A DNA stretch of 64,000 nucleotides, taken from NCBI RefSeq assembly GCF_040834005.1, contig NZ_CP162129.1, positions 3,620,001 to 3,684,000 of the forward strand. Reading direction: 5' to 3'. The position numbers and the translations under genes are program-made. The stretch comes from Paenibacillus sp. PL2-23 (GTDB lineage: Bacteria > Bacillota > Bacilli > Paenibacillales > Paenibacillaceae). This document shows, piece by piece, positions 33,504-42,559 of this stretch. Below the pieces are notes generated by a model, which saw only the letters and a program-made list of their open reading frames with translations, was not told the DNA's origin and ran no database searches. Numbering within the stretch: position 1 is the first letter of the stretch; every line of letters begins with the position of its first letter.

Positions 33504-35843
33504 TTATAGTTCGTTCCTGCATGCATCTCGAAACTTGCCGGGCGTAATGCCCACTAGCTTGCGGAATGTCTTGATAAAGGAATTGCGACCCAAATAACCA
33601 ACGTCGGTTGCGATATCGTCGATCTTCATATCGGTCTCGCGAAGCAGCTTCTGAGCGGCGTCGATCCGGCAGCGGGTCAAATAATCGATATACCTGTCGC
33701 CAATCGCTTCTTTAAAGCTTCGGCTGAAATGGCCCACGGACATCTTCATGCCTCCAGCTAACTGCTCAATGGTCAGGTCCTCAGCATAATGCGAACGAAT
33801 ATATTCTGCCACCTCCTGGAATTGCTCTGAACGGCTTCTGGGTTCACTCTCAACGAACAGCTCCGAGGCGGTATCGTAAAAAAATTGCCGGAGCTCCTCC
33901 CAGGTGAAGCATTCCTCTAACCGCTTGTAAAGGGAAGCATATTGCTCCAGGCTGAAGTCGTGGCGGTTGTCCGAGGCAACCGCCCGTATCCACGCATTAA
34001 GCATATCTGCGCTTAGTTGCTTGACAGAATGCGCTGGTGCTTTAAGCTTCTCCGCTTGGTCAATCCTCTCCAGAGCCAGCACCAGTATATTGTCATATTG
34101 ATTCGCCCGATACCAAGCCAGAAGCTGTCCAATCTGCTCGGCGGGCAGAAAGCTGTCAAATGCAGTCCGTTCCTCAGAATCAGTTAGGCCGCTATAGACC
34201 ATTACGCTGTCATCCAGACTTTTGAGCCGCAGCATCCGCTTGCCCCGTGTGTAAGATTGATGCAGCTCCGCCATCGTCGACACTGGATATCCAACACCAA
34301 TCGCGGCACGGTACCTGTCGCTTTGACTCCTTAGCAGCACAGCGATTTCGTCTGCCTTCGCCAAGAGCTCCCGAGTCGTATTTTCGCCGTCCCTTAGCTG
34401 TGGAATGCAGACCAGTAAATTCTTATGCAGTGAACATAACCAGACTGCTTCCTTCAGCAGCCGCTCCAATCGACTCTTCAGATCAATCATCATATAGGAT
34501 TTAGCTGTCTCTGTAATATCCGGTGCGTACACAAGCTCGATGCAGAGCGCCGCAAGCTCACATTGCTTATGGGCCCGAAAGCCAATTTCCTTCGCGTAAT
34601 ATGCGATTGAGAGCTCATCTCGAAATTCGCCAAGAAGGATCTTGCCCAAAAATATCTCATGCATGATCGGAGACATTCCATCGATCTGAACAGACATATC
34701 CCGATGCTCCGACATAAGATGCTTGGCCCATGTTCTAATCTTCTCAAGCTCGTTCCCAGTCGCGTCATACGGCAGGTTCGCCTTGCGGCGTCCGATCTCC
34801 AGCTCCTCCTTAATTTCCCGGATCGGTATATACATCTTCTTGCTGGCGAGGTAGGAAAGCAACACGCCCGCGAGCCCGAGCAGCAACAGCAGCAGCACGC
34901 TGCCTCGTTTTATGTGATCCCCCGTCCGATTGAGCTCTTTGATGTCCGTCAATCCGATGTAGAACCAATCATGGCGACCAAGCTGCAGGCCCAACGCCCT
35001 CCATTCCCTGTCCCCCGCCCGAATTTGCACCTCCGAGCCGTTCGCCGAGGTGATCGCCCTCATCAGATCGTCGCTGTTCGGCATCCCCTGGCCCGTGTAG
35101 CTCAGCACCTCTCCGCTTCGACTAAAAATTGCCGTCTCGAACAGCTTGCTGCTGCGGATTTGGATCTGGTCTCGGAGACGCTCTACATCAATATTTACAA
35201 CCAGATAAGCCGTTGGATGGGGTGAATTATAGGGATAGCTCATCATCGCCGAGGTGTACCTGCGGGAGTTAAGTGGCACATCTCCGTAAAGGGCAAACTC
35301 CTCGATCGTTTGCACATTGGTGAAATCCATCATTTTTTTACCGCTGAACAAGGCCTTTACTTGCTCGTCGTCCATCCCGTCAATATGATTGATATACGAG
35401 AAAAAAACTTCCCTGTCGAAGCTCCCAGTAGGATGCACGACCAAATCATGTCCAGTCAGCACGAAATAAGCATCTTCCGCGAGAGGATGTCCCGCCACCA
35501 TCGCGGACATCTGCGACATAAACGCTCCGAGCAGCTCATTGCGATCCATGGAATCGGAATACTGGTCCTGCATTCGCAAATAATGGTCCAGACCGGAGTA
35601 ACCGAGCAGCTTGATCATGTCGTTCTGCAGCGCATTAATCATCTCGTCAGTCCTATCCGCAAAATGGGCGATGACGGTCTGACTCGACTTCTCCATCTCG
35701 CGCTCCAGCAGATCCGTCACATAGGTATAGATAAACAGGCTGGCTAATATGGAAGGAACAAGGATGAATACGAGAAATGTTAAAAAAAATCGCCAGAACA
35801 TATTCATTCTGCGGATTCCCGAAAAAGTGAGTTTACCTAACAT
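33504..35843 (-). CDS. Membrane-anchored AraC-family regulator, two-TM sensor
   Basis: 779-residue one-component regulator. TM helix 1 (about residues 15-40) and TM helix 2 (about 290-310, VLLLLLLGLAGVLLSYLAS) flank an extracellular, Cache-like sensor of about 250 residues. Cytoplasmic residues include a linker region and a C-terminal AraC double HTH (LTIEQLAGGMKMSVGHFSR, then IDDIATDVGYLGRNSF). Paenibacilli commonly encode such proteins beside LplABC importers, where they sense extracellular sugars and activate the importer. ATG 35843 is chosen: GGAGGG lies 7 nt upstream, while the TTG at 35858 is in that region. Confidence 0.9.
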   Translation of the reverse strand: MLGKLTFSGIRRMNMFWRFFLTFLVFILVPSILASLFIYTYVTDLLEREMEKSSQTVIAHFADRTDEMINALQNDMIKLLGYSGLDHYLRMQDQYSDSMDRNELLGAFMSQMSAMVAGHPLAEDAYFVLTGHDLVVHPTGSFDREVFFSYINHIDGMDDEQVKALFSGKKMMDFTNVQTIEEFALYGDVPLNSRRYTSAMMSYPYNSPHPTAYLVVNIDVERLRDQIQIRSSKLFETAIFSRSGEVLSYTGQGMPNSDDLMRAITSANGSEVQIRAGDREWRALGLQLGRHDWFYIGLTDIKELNRTGDHIKRGSVLLLLLLGLAGVLLSYLASKKMYIPIREIKEELEIGRRKANLPYDATGNELEKIRTWAKHLMSEHRDMSVQIDGMSPIMHEIFLGKILLGEFRDELSIAYYAKEIGFRAHKQCELAALCIELVYAPDITETAKSYMMIDLKSRLERLLKEAVWLCSLHKNLLVCIPQLRDGENTTRELLAKADEIAVLLRSQSDRYRAAIGVGYPVSTMAELHQSYTRGKRMLRLKSLDDSVMVYSGLTDSEERTAFDSFLPAEQIGQLLAWYRANQYDNILVLALERIDQAEKLKAPAHSVKQLSADMLNAWIRAVASDNRHDFSLEQYASLYKRLEECFTWEELRQFFYDTASELFVESEPRSRSEQFQEVAEYIRSHYAEDLTIEQLAGGMKMSVGHFSRSFKEAIGDRYIDYLTRCRIDAAQKLLRETDMKIDDIATDVGYLGRNSFIKTFRKLVGITPGKFRDACRNEL

Positions 35844-35898
35844 ATGCCGTCCCTCCAATACCTATTGACTTTAGTTAAACACGATTAAGACATAAGTG

Positions 35899-36915
35899 TT
35901 AAACTGTCTCACGCTTGCGGTGGCTGCTATGACCTGGAGACAGCTTCGCCCCGGGATCGATGTACACCTTCGCGTTGTTGACGGCAGTAGGCGCTTCCCC
36001 GAAGCCGACCGCAATAAGCTTGAGCTTGCCCGGATACGTCGTTATATCACCTGCTGCGAAGATGCCGGGAATACTGGTCTGCATACGTGTATCAACAACG
36101 ATAGAGCCCCCTTCAATTGACAGCCCCCATTCGGCGATTGGCCCCAACGAGGAAACAAATCCGTAATTTACGATAACGGCATCAACCTCATATCTGCTCT
36201 CCTCGCCTGACTTGGTATCCTTCAACGTTACAGCCTCTATACTTTCAGCCCCGTGCAGCCCAGTCAGCTCCACCGGCGTCACAATTCGAACGGTGGATCG
36301 CTGCAAGGTCTCCACACTATGCTCGTGCGCGCGGAACTTGTCCCTGCGATGAATCAGCGTGACGGAAGCCGCAACAGGCTCCAGCATAAGCGCCCAATCC
36401 ACTGCCGAATCGCCGCCGCCGCTGATCAGCACACGTTTTCCCTTGAATTGTGCGTGGTCGCCTACAAAATAATGTAAATTTATCCCCTCATATCTGGCAG
36501 CTTCAGGGAGCTCCAGACGTCTTGGCTCAAATGCGCCTACGCCGCCCGTAATAATAACGGCCTTGGCATAATGGACCGCCTTGTCCGTCTTGACACGGAA
36601 CAGCCGCTCTTCGAGCTTGGACACGGACAATACCTTCTCCTCTAATGCAATTCCCGTCTCGAATTCATCGAGCTGCTCGATGAGCCGGTCCACTAGCTCC
36701 CCGGCTGTTACTTTAGGAAATCCGGCTACATCATATATATATTTCTCAGGGTAGAGCGCCGCTAATTGGCCGCCAAGCTGCGGCATGCTTTCAATCAGCT
36801 TCACAGAGGCCTGACGCATGCCGCCGTAGAACGCTGCGAACAGGCCGGCAGGCCCTCCTCCGATAATGATAAGATCCACTGTTTCAATTGTCGATTCAGA
36901 CGTGCTGGACACCAT
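35899..36915 (-). CDS. Ferredoxin-NADP reductase (thioredoxin-reductase-like, YumC type)
   Basis: 338-residue flavoprotein with FAD site IIGGGPAGL (17-25), NADPH site [13 protein letters not shown] and C-terminal FAD contact [19 protein letters not shown]. It lacks the CxxC of thioredoxin reductase, which identifies it as a type 2 ferredoxin-NADP reductase. It lies 41 nt after the Rieske gene and likely reduces that protein. GGAGG is 6 nt before ATG 36915. Confidence 0.92.
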   Translation of the reverse strand: MVSSTSESTIETVDLIIIGGGPAGLFAAFYGGMRQASVKLIESMPQLGGQLAALYPEKYIYDVAGFPKVTAGELVDRLIEQLDEFETGIALEEKVLSVSKLEERLFRVKTDKAVHYAKAVIITGGVGAFEPRRLELPEAARYEGINLHYFVGDHAQFKGKRVLISGGGDSAVDWALMLEPVAASVTLIHRRDKFRAHEHSVETLQRSTVRIVTPVELTGLHGAESIEAVTLKDTKSGEESRYEVDAVIVNYGFVSSLGPIAEWGLSIEGGSIVVDTRMQTSIPGIFAAGDITTYPGKLKLIAVGFGEAPTAVNNAKVYIDPGAKLSPGHSSHRKRETV

Positions 36916-36956
36916 GAATTGCCTCCGATTTCACAAAATTGGGTTTTCGCATATCC

Positions 36957-37319
36957 TTACATCACAAGATAAAGCTGGCCTTCGGCAACTTCTACCGGGT
37001 AGCCTCTCAGCTTCACATCTTGGTCTACCAGATGCCTGCCCGTCGTGAGATCAAACTCCCAGCCGTGCCATGGGCATCTCAATATCTCTTGCTCCCTCCC
37101 GTATTTATACTCATAGACAAGAGATGGAAGCCTCGTACCGCACACGACACCTTCGCATACCGGCGCCGCACCGTGCGGACACATATTGCGCCATGCATAA
37201 TACCGGTCTCCTACAGAGAATATGCCTACCTCCACGCCCTTAACCGTCGTTATAATGCGGCCCTCGCTCTTCAAGTCTTCAACTTTGCAGACGGGGTAGC
37301 GGGCTGTCGGACTACTCAT
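36957..37319 (-). CDS. Rieske [2Fe-2S] ferredoxin
   Basis: 120-residue soluble Rieske protein. Cluster ligands are C47 and H49 in MCPHG and C82 and H85 in RCPWHGW. It resembles ferredoxin components of ring-hydroxylating and MocE-like systems. Its ATG overlaps the amidohydrolase stop (ATGA), so the two are co-translated. Electrons would come from the FNR encoded next. Confidence 0.9.
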   Translation of the reverse strand: MSSPTARYPVCKVEDLKSEGRIITTVKGVEVGIFSVGDRYYAWRNMCPHGAAPVCEGVVCGTRLPSLVYEYKYGREQEILRCPWHGWEFDLTTGRHLVDQDVKLRGYPVEVAEGQLYLVM

Positions 37320-38431
37320 GGACGAACTCCCCCTTCGGAGGACTCAGTCGCCAAGGGGCTGGAGTCGGGGACGTCTTGCAGGCCGTACAGCTCCATGGCA
37401 TTGTCCGCCAGTATTCGAGATCGCAGGTCCTTGCGGATTGGCGCTAGCGCCATACGCGGATTATCGAAGTCCCAGTGCGGATAATCGGACGAAAACATGA
37501 CAGTTCGGCCGGCATCGACCATATCCAGAATTTGATTCAGATGCTCGCTGTTTCGCGGCTCCTCGATCGGCTGAGTCGTCAGCCGAATATGCTCCAGAAT
37601 ATATTCCGAAGGAAGACGCTTCAGCCATGGCACCTGATCGCGCAGCCCCTTGTAGTTTTTGTCCATTCGCCACATCAGATGAGGCAGCCAGGCAATTCCG
37701 CCTTCAATTGCAACCACCTTCAGCTTGGGGAACTTCTCAAACACGCCTTCGCACACAAGCGAGTTGACGTGAGCCATATAGTTGATCGGCAGTATATTGT
37801 GCCACTCGAAATACGATGTAGGGTAACCGGAAGGGGTCGGCGGGCCCGAGATGCCACGACCTTCCGTCCCCGGATGGAAGGCAACCGGCAAGCCGTTGCG
37901 TTCAGCAGCTTCATAGATGGGATGGAAGAACCGCTGCCCGTACAGCATTCTTGAAGCGCTGCACATAATGACCTGCACCATATCCTTATGCTTCGCCATT
38001 CGATCAATTTCCTTCGCTGCCGCTTGCGGATCGGAATGATTGATAAGGATGGAGCCCTTGTACACTGGACTTGCCTTCATCCAGGTTTCAATCAACCAAT
38101 CATTGTAAGCGCTTGCTAGAACGTTGGCATAATCCGGATTCGGATTAACAGATATCCCAAGAATACCCGACCCCGTTAATATTCCGTAGTCAATGCCGTA
38201 TTTCTCGAAGTGATGCTTGAGCATGTAATGGGGATCACTGCCCGGCATACCGCCGTCATCGGTCTTCGCATCCTTTCGCAGAACGCTGATCGGCGACACC
38301 CAGCCTCCGCCGTAAGCCGGACCGGCTGACAGCCAGTATGAATGCCAGGCTCGGGGCAGATAGGGGAGCAGGTCCTTAGGTTGGGCTATAGCATTATGCA
38401 CATCCGCATCGATAATACGTGGTTTGGCCAT
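37316..38431 (-). CDS. Amidohydrolase family protein (Amidohydro_2)
   Basis: 371-residue metal-dependent hydrolase or decarboxylase of the ACMSD-like amidohydrolase_2 group. Metal ligands are suggested by DADVHN near the N terminus, VAFHPGTEG in the middle and the conserved Asp in SSDYPHWD. Members hydrolyse or decarboxylate aromatic and heterocyclic acids. It heads a three-gene operon with a Rieske ferredoxin and its reductase, suggesting an oxidative catabolic path, but no terminal oxygenase is encoded in that operon. Confidence 0.85.
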   Translation of the reverse strand: MAKPRIIDADVHNAIAQPKDLLPYLPRAWHSYWLSAGPAYGGGWVSPISVLRKDAKTDDGGMPGSDPHYMLKHHFEKYGIDYGILTGSGILGISVNPNPDYANVLASAYNDWLIETWMKASPVYKGSILINHSDPQAAAKEIDRMAKHKDMVQVIMCSASRMLYGQRFFHPIYEAAERNGLPVAFHPGTEGRGISGPPTPSGYPTSYFEWHNILPINYMAHVNSLVCEGVFEKFPKLKVVAIEGGIAWLPHLMWRMDKNYKGLRDQVPWLKRLPSEYILEHIRLTTQPIEEPRNSEHLNQILDMVDAGRTVMFSSDYPHWDFDNPRMALAPIRKDLRSRILADNAMELYGLQDVPDSSPLATESSEGGVRP

Positions 38432-38540
38432 TGTTCTCGTCTCCTCTTCTTCCTTTAGGGTTAGGGTTTGCTTAGCTCTACTCTACAACGCGGCCACCCA
38501 ACAGGTACATGAAGAAAAGGGATAAGAATCTGGACAATTG

Positions 38541-39371
38541 TCAGATCGAATTTCTATAATCTCTAGGGGACATTCCTGTCTCTCTATGAAATAGTCTGGA
38601 GAAATAGAAGGAATCCTCAAAGCCGCATTGCTCTGAAACTTCCTTGACGGGCACAGTCGTGTCCCGAAGCAGCTGCTTGGCATGGTCAAGTCGAATCTTA
38701 TTCAAATACTGAATGGGACTAAGACCGGTATGAGTCTTGAACAAGGAGGAGAAATAGCCGGGTGATACGGCCGCGGCCTCAGCTAATTCCGTGCGTGACA
38801 ACGGCTGCGCGAAATCCGCCTTCATACGCTCAATGGATCGCCGTACCGCCTGCTTGCCGCTTGAGTCTAACTCGCGATTGCAGCGGAGCGACTGCAACAG
38901 ACGAAGTGTCTGCAGAAATTGCAGCTTCACGTGCCAATCATAACCGCTGTCCTTGGCCGACCACAGCTCGTATGCCTTGCGAAATTCCGCTTCAACCTCC
39001 AGCATCATGGATCCCGCGTGCACGAGCTCTAGCGGCAAGGGGCCACTGCTCTCTGCGTCCGACAACGAGCCTTGCTCCCAATTAACCATTCGATAGCGGA
39101 ACAGATAGGAATAAAAGGCTAGCGGCGCTTCGCGGCTCGAATACACCTTCATAGCATAACCTGGACATATCTGGAACAGCACGCCCGGAGCTAGATGTAT
39201 GCTCGCTCCCGCGTATTCCAACCGCCCCTCCCCGCCGTATACATATCCCAACGAATGAAGAGCCGTCCTGTCTCTTACAATCTGATAATCCGTGGACTCC
39301 CAAAGCGGCAGGCTTCGATTCGTCACTTCGCTAATACGCGGTATAAATTTATTAAAAAACGCATAATCCAT
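38541..39371 (-). CDS. AraC family transcriptional regulator
   Basis: 276 residues: N-terminal AraC-type binding domain (GGEGRLEYAGASIHLAPG) and C-terminal HTH pair (LAEAAAVSPGYFSSLFKTH; VSEQCGFEDSFYFSRLFHR, GMSPRDYR). ATG 39371 has GGGAG a few nt upstream; the longer frame is unlikely. It lies 109 nt upstream of the amidohydrolase gene on the same strand and probably controls it. Confidence 0.88.
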   Translation of the reverse strand: MDYAFFNKFIPRISEVTNRSLPLWESTDYQIVRDRTALHSLGYVYGGEGRLEYAGASIHLAPGVLFQICPGYAMKVYSSREAPLAFYSYLFRYRMVNWEQGSLSDAESSGPLPLELVHAGSMMLEVEAEFRKAYELWSAKDSGYDWHVKLQFLQTLRLLQSLRCNRELDSSGKQAVRRSIERMKADFAQPLSRTELAEAAAVSPGYFSSLFKTHTGLSPIQYLNKIRLDHAKQLLRDTTVPVKEVSEQCGFEDSFYFSRLFHRETGMSPRDYRNSI

Positions 39372-39582
39372 GGCGCTCCCACCGTTTCGTCGCTTTTCAA
39401 ATAATCGTAACATAGCGCCCATACTGAGCGCACACAAACAAATAATTCTGCCATTCAACAACGCTGCCTTCGAACGTTCTGGTCAATATTTTAAGACCGA
39501 TCTCGTTCCGATCAGCCTATATCCCGATTTCACGCTTGATTTAAACCACATATTCCTGAGCGAATGAGCAATATACAACAGC

Positions 39583-39619
39583 AAACAGGCATTCCATGAA
39601 AACACGGAATGCCTGGTTT
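39583..39619 (-). terminator. Terminator after the PhyH gene
   Basis: AGGCATTCC (39587-39595) pairs with GGAATGCCT (39606-39614), with imperfect A/T extension. It lies just past the minus-strand PhyH stop. The T run is short. Confidence 0.6.
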
Positions 39620-39628
39620 GTCTGTTCA

Positions 39629-40402
39629 TTATTCCTCTATTCGATAGTTAGGCTTTGCACGATTGAAGTCAGGATTTACTCCGCTGATCATTAACCCCAT
39701 GCCCCAATCAAAGTGAACATTCTTCGTCGGCGTGTCTGCAGCGTCACGGTACTGGAACAGGACATTCCTTCTCGTTCTTGAACTGCGGTTCACATCGGAG
39801 CCGTGGATGGTCAAATAATTAAAGAACAAGACGTCTCCCGCTTGGGCAGGGCATGGCTTACCTGACGAAATGGGATGCTCCTTATGATTCAGATAATGCT
39901 GACCCACATGAGGAATCGGTCCTTGCTTCTGAGAGCCTGGCACCACACACAGGCAGCCGTTCTCCGTATCCGCATCATCCAGATGGACGCTTGCGGCCAG
40001 CATGGAATGATTCAAGTGCGGGAAATAAGGATAATCCTGGTGCATGGGGAACGCTGCCCCGTTGGATGGCGGCTTCACGAGCATCTTGGAATGATGGAGC
40101 TGCACATTCGGCCCGATGATGCTGTTTAATACCTTCACCATGTTAGGATGCGTGGCCGCTTTTGTGAACGACGCATCATGATAGTGAACATCGTGGAAGC
40201 CCTTAAGCACAAGCTTCTTCAGCTGTTCTGGTTCCAGAAATTCGCCTTGCCAGGCATGATTGGCGTCAGCCTTCGCACGCGCTGCCCGCTGGATGATTCC
40301 TTCGACCGCTGCCCTCATCTCTTCCACTTCCTGCAGGGAGAATACACCCTTCACTAACAAGTATCCATTTTCTTTGTAAAATTGTACATCGGTCTGATTC
40401 AT
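39629..40402 (-). CDS. Phytanoyl-CoA dioxygenase (PhyH) family protein
   Basis: 257-residue Fe(II)/2-oxoglutarate-dependent dioxygenase. Iron ligands are H and D of MHQDYPYF and the distal His in TIHGSDVN; the 2-oxoglutarate-binding Arg is in NRSSRTRR. Substrate unknown; family members in bacteria hydroxylate small metabolites, ectoine-like compounds or natural products. It diverges from an AraC regulator, a very common pair in Paenibacillus. AAGGAG lies 11 nt before ATG 40402. Confidence 0.88.
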   Translation of the reverse strand: MNQTDVQFYKENGYLLVKGVFSLQEVEEMRAAVEGIIQRAARAKADANHAWQGEFLEPEQLKKLVLKGFHDVHYHDASFTKAATHPNMVKVLNSIIGPNVQLHHSKMLVKPPSNGAAFPMHQDYPYFPHLNHSMLAASVHLDDADTENGCLCVVPGSQKQGPIPHVGQHYLNHKEHPISSGKPCPAQAGDVLFFNYLTIHGSDVNRSSRTRRNVLFQYRDAADTPTKNVHFDWGMGLMISGVNPDFNRAKPNYRIEE

Positions 40403-40528
40403 TTGGATGACAGCTCCTTCTATAATTCTAGGATGAAATCTCCTTTCATTATAGATATACTATCCATAAAACGTATTTGCATTGGAAAGACGTCTTTTTG
40501 CAAAATTACGCCAAAGAGGGTTAAAATA

Positions 40529-41398
40529 ATGATTCAATGGCAAAAAAGCGAAGTACGGCTCAATCGACAAGCGATAAGCCTTCGAGGTAATCTTCTCGGA
40601 TTTATCGTCCATTATTGGGGCGCGGTCCATCATCTGGCTGCTAACCCTATTCACAAGCATTCCTTCTTCGAAATCTGTTATGTAAAGGGCGGAACAGGCA
40701 TCTATACAGAAGGAGAAAGAATATATCAGCTGAGTGAAGGCGTGTTGTTCTGCTCTAAACCTGGCGTCATGCATCAAATCAAGGATGTGAACGAGCTCGA
40801 GCTGCTATACGTAGCATTCGAGCCTGACGAGAAGGCATCGGATGCTATTGCGCTAGCTTCCTATGTGGAATCCCTGACCTTTGGAGCCGTCTGTCTGGAG
40901 CAGCTGTCAGAATCACCCCTCGCCCGTTTGTGGGAATCCCTTCTGATATCGAACCCAGCTGTCGGCATGCTATCTGACGAAGTGCTTCCTTCAATCGCGC
41001 ATGCGCTTATCGCTTCATTTCCAGCAACCCTAGGTACAGAACGCGAACCGATGCGCGAAACTAATTGGTCAGGCGAATCGTTGCTTGTTCAGCGCGCCAA
41101 GCGCTATATCCGCGATAATCTTTCTGGCAACCTCTCTCTGCCGGATATTGCTCGCTACTTGAACGTGTCAGAGCGTCATCTATCTCGATTATTTAACGAG
41201 AACATCAAGGAGTCCTATACGGCTATCGTTCGGAACGAACGTATTCGCGCTGCGGAGGAGCTTTTAATTCGGACCCATACGCCGATTAAGGAAATCGCCC
41301 AGCTGGTGGGGTTCGCATCCGTGCATTATTTCACACGAAGCTTCGCGCAAGTGAAAGGCATGCCGCCGGCTACCTATCGGGATGCTGCTCGGATTTAA
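40529..41398 (+). CDS. AraC family transcriptional regulator
   Basis: 289 residues with a cupin domain (NPIHKHSFFEICYVKGGTG) and double HTH (LPDIARYLNVSERHLSRLF; IKEIAQLVGFASVHYFTRSF). ATG 40529 has GAGGG 8 nt upstream. The longer frame reaches back into the PhyH coding start and is rejected. It faces the PhyH gene across about 125 nt and is the likely regulator of it. Confidence 0.9.
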   Translation: MIQWQKSEVRLNRQAISLRGNLLGFIVHYWGAVHHLAANPIHKHSFFEICYVKGGTGIYTEGERIYQLSEGVLFCSKPGVMHQIKDVNELELLYVAFEPDEKASDAIALASYVESLTFGAVCLEQLSESPLARLWESLLISNPAVGMLSDEVLPSIAHALIASFPATLGTEREPMRETNWSGESLLVQRAKRYIRDNLSGNLSLPDIARYLNVSERHLSRLFNENIKESYTAIVRNERIRAAEELLIRTHTPIKEIAQLVGFASVHYFTRSFAQVKGMPPATYRDAARI

Positions 41399-41486
41399 GT
41401 TGGAACAGAAACCCTATTTTGGCTACATTCTTGCGTTTCAAATCTACTATTTCATTAACTCCATGTTTCTCTAACTCGAACAACAG

Positions 41487-42074
41487 TCAAGCTCCACCCT
41501 TCTTTAACAGGGCTGTGCCAAAATCGACATCGAAGGCCTTGCACCAGATGACGACCACGGAATGGCTGCCCAAGTCCAGGTCTGCCGGCAGCTCATAGTT
41601 TTGATTGCCCAAGTTGCCCTTCAGCTTGTCAAGCTTGATGCCATCCGATGTTTCCATGCCTTCTTGCTTCAGATATACATATAAGTCTGGACCGTTGGTC
41701 ACATGCAGCCCCTCGAACCGCAAGTAACGCTTTCCGTCATTGCCCAAAACAACGAAAACTTGGCCGGATGCTTGATGCCGCTCATCTCCATCCACGAAAG
41801 CTCCTGACCACTCCTCGCTAGCAGACTCCGATGTGCTGCTCTCATCCTGATTAGCAGCGGTCTTATCGGGTTTGTCCGGCAATTGGGTGGCCGACGCATC
41901 AGGCTTAAGCTCTCCCTCCACTTGTCGTTCCACAACCGTTGGACTGGGGGCAGGCGGCAATGCCTCATCCACTTGCTGACTCAGGAACAGCGGGGACGCA
42001 AGCCACCAACCGCCCGCGAGAACCGCGCCAGCAACCGCCAGCCCACCTAATGCGGCAACCATTTTTTTGTTCAT
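41487..42074 (-). CDS. Membrane-anchored DM13 domain protein
   Basis: About 195 residues: N-terminal signal anchor (LGGLAVAGAVLAGGWWLAS), a Pro/Ser/Glu-rich linker (about 40-90) and a C-terminal DM13 domain (GAFVDGDERHQASGQVFVV, VTNGPDLYVYLKQEG, VVVIWCKAFDVDFGTA). DM13 domains have a conserved Cys and are proposed to take part in redox or electron transfer outside the cell. The second of two adjacent ATGs (42074) has the better GGAGG spacing. Confidence 0.87.
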   Translation of the reverse strand: MNKKMVAALGGLAVAGAVLAGGWWLASPLFLSQQVDEALPPAPSPTVVERQVEGELKPDASATQLPDKPDKTAANQDESSTSESASEEWSGAFVDGDERHQASGQVFVVLGNDGKRYLRFEGLHVTNGPDLYVYLKQEGMETSDGIKLDKLKGNLGNQNYELPADLDLGSHSVVVIWCKAFDVDFGTALLKKGGA

Positions 42075-42495
42075 CATCGGCCTCCGTGTTTCGTATTTCT
42101 ATCCCCTTTACCTTACTTCAAAACAGTTACCAGTCGCTAACGAATCTATTACGAAAGTATAAACTGAGATGCGACCAGCAATCGGAGCGAACGCTCAGCG
42201 CTCACCGCCTTCTCCACTTCGTACGTTACTTTTGTAGCTGGTCAAACGCGGATCTCCATTCATGACCTTTCCTTCCTTGCGCAATATTTTGGCACGAGCC
42301 TGCCGCTTGGAACGCGCACATATCATTCGTGAGCACGAGACGTAACGTATCAGAAGAGGTTAGTTTGAACGGCGATGGCAATTGAGGGCAATATCAGTGT
42401 GCAGCAAGTGGATTATGATCTGATGCGCTTCGAAGCCGCCTGATTGCGGATGGGCAAGTGTTGTAAACCAACGGGGAACTCCTTTTAATGAGCAA
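42075..42495. other. Intergenic region without a recognisable gene
   Basis: About 420 bases between the DM13 gene and a terminator. Only short open frames occur (for example ATG at 42376 coding MAIEGNISVQQVDYDLMRF before an early stop) and none matches a family known to me. It may be eroded sequence. Confidence 0.4.
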
Positions 42496-42559
42496 AAACC
42501 TCTCCTGATGGTGAGTGGTCGAATATACCACATATCTACCGGGAGAGGTTTCTTTTTTT
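42496..42559. terminator. Branched terminator downstream of the SpoIIP-like gene
   Basis: AAACCTCTCC (42496-42505) pairs with GGAGAGGTTT (42542-42551), enclosing an inner hairpin GTGGT/ACCAC (42515-42531). T residues follow on the plus strand and five T on the minus strand. It is just beyond the minus-strand SpoIIP-like stop. Confidence 0.65.

Noticed and set aside
35871..35905. Hairpin AGTTAAACAC/GTGTTAAACT as a terminator or operator
   Set aside because: The arms have a central mismatch and overlap the FNR stop; too weak to call.
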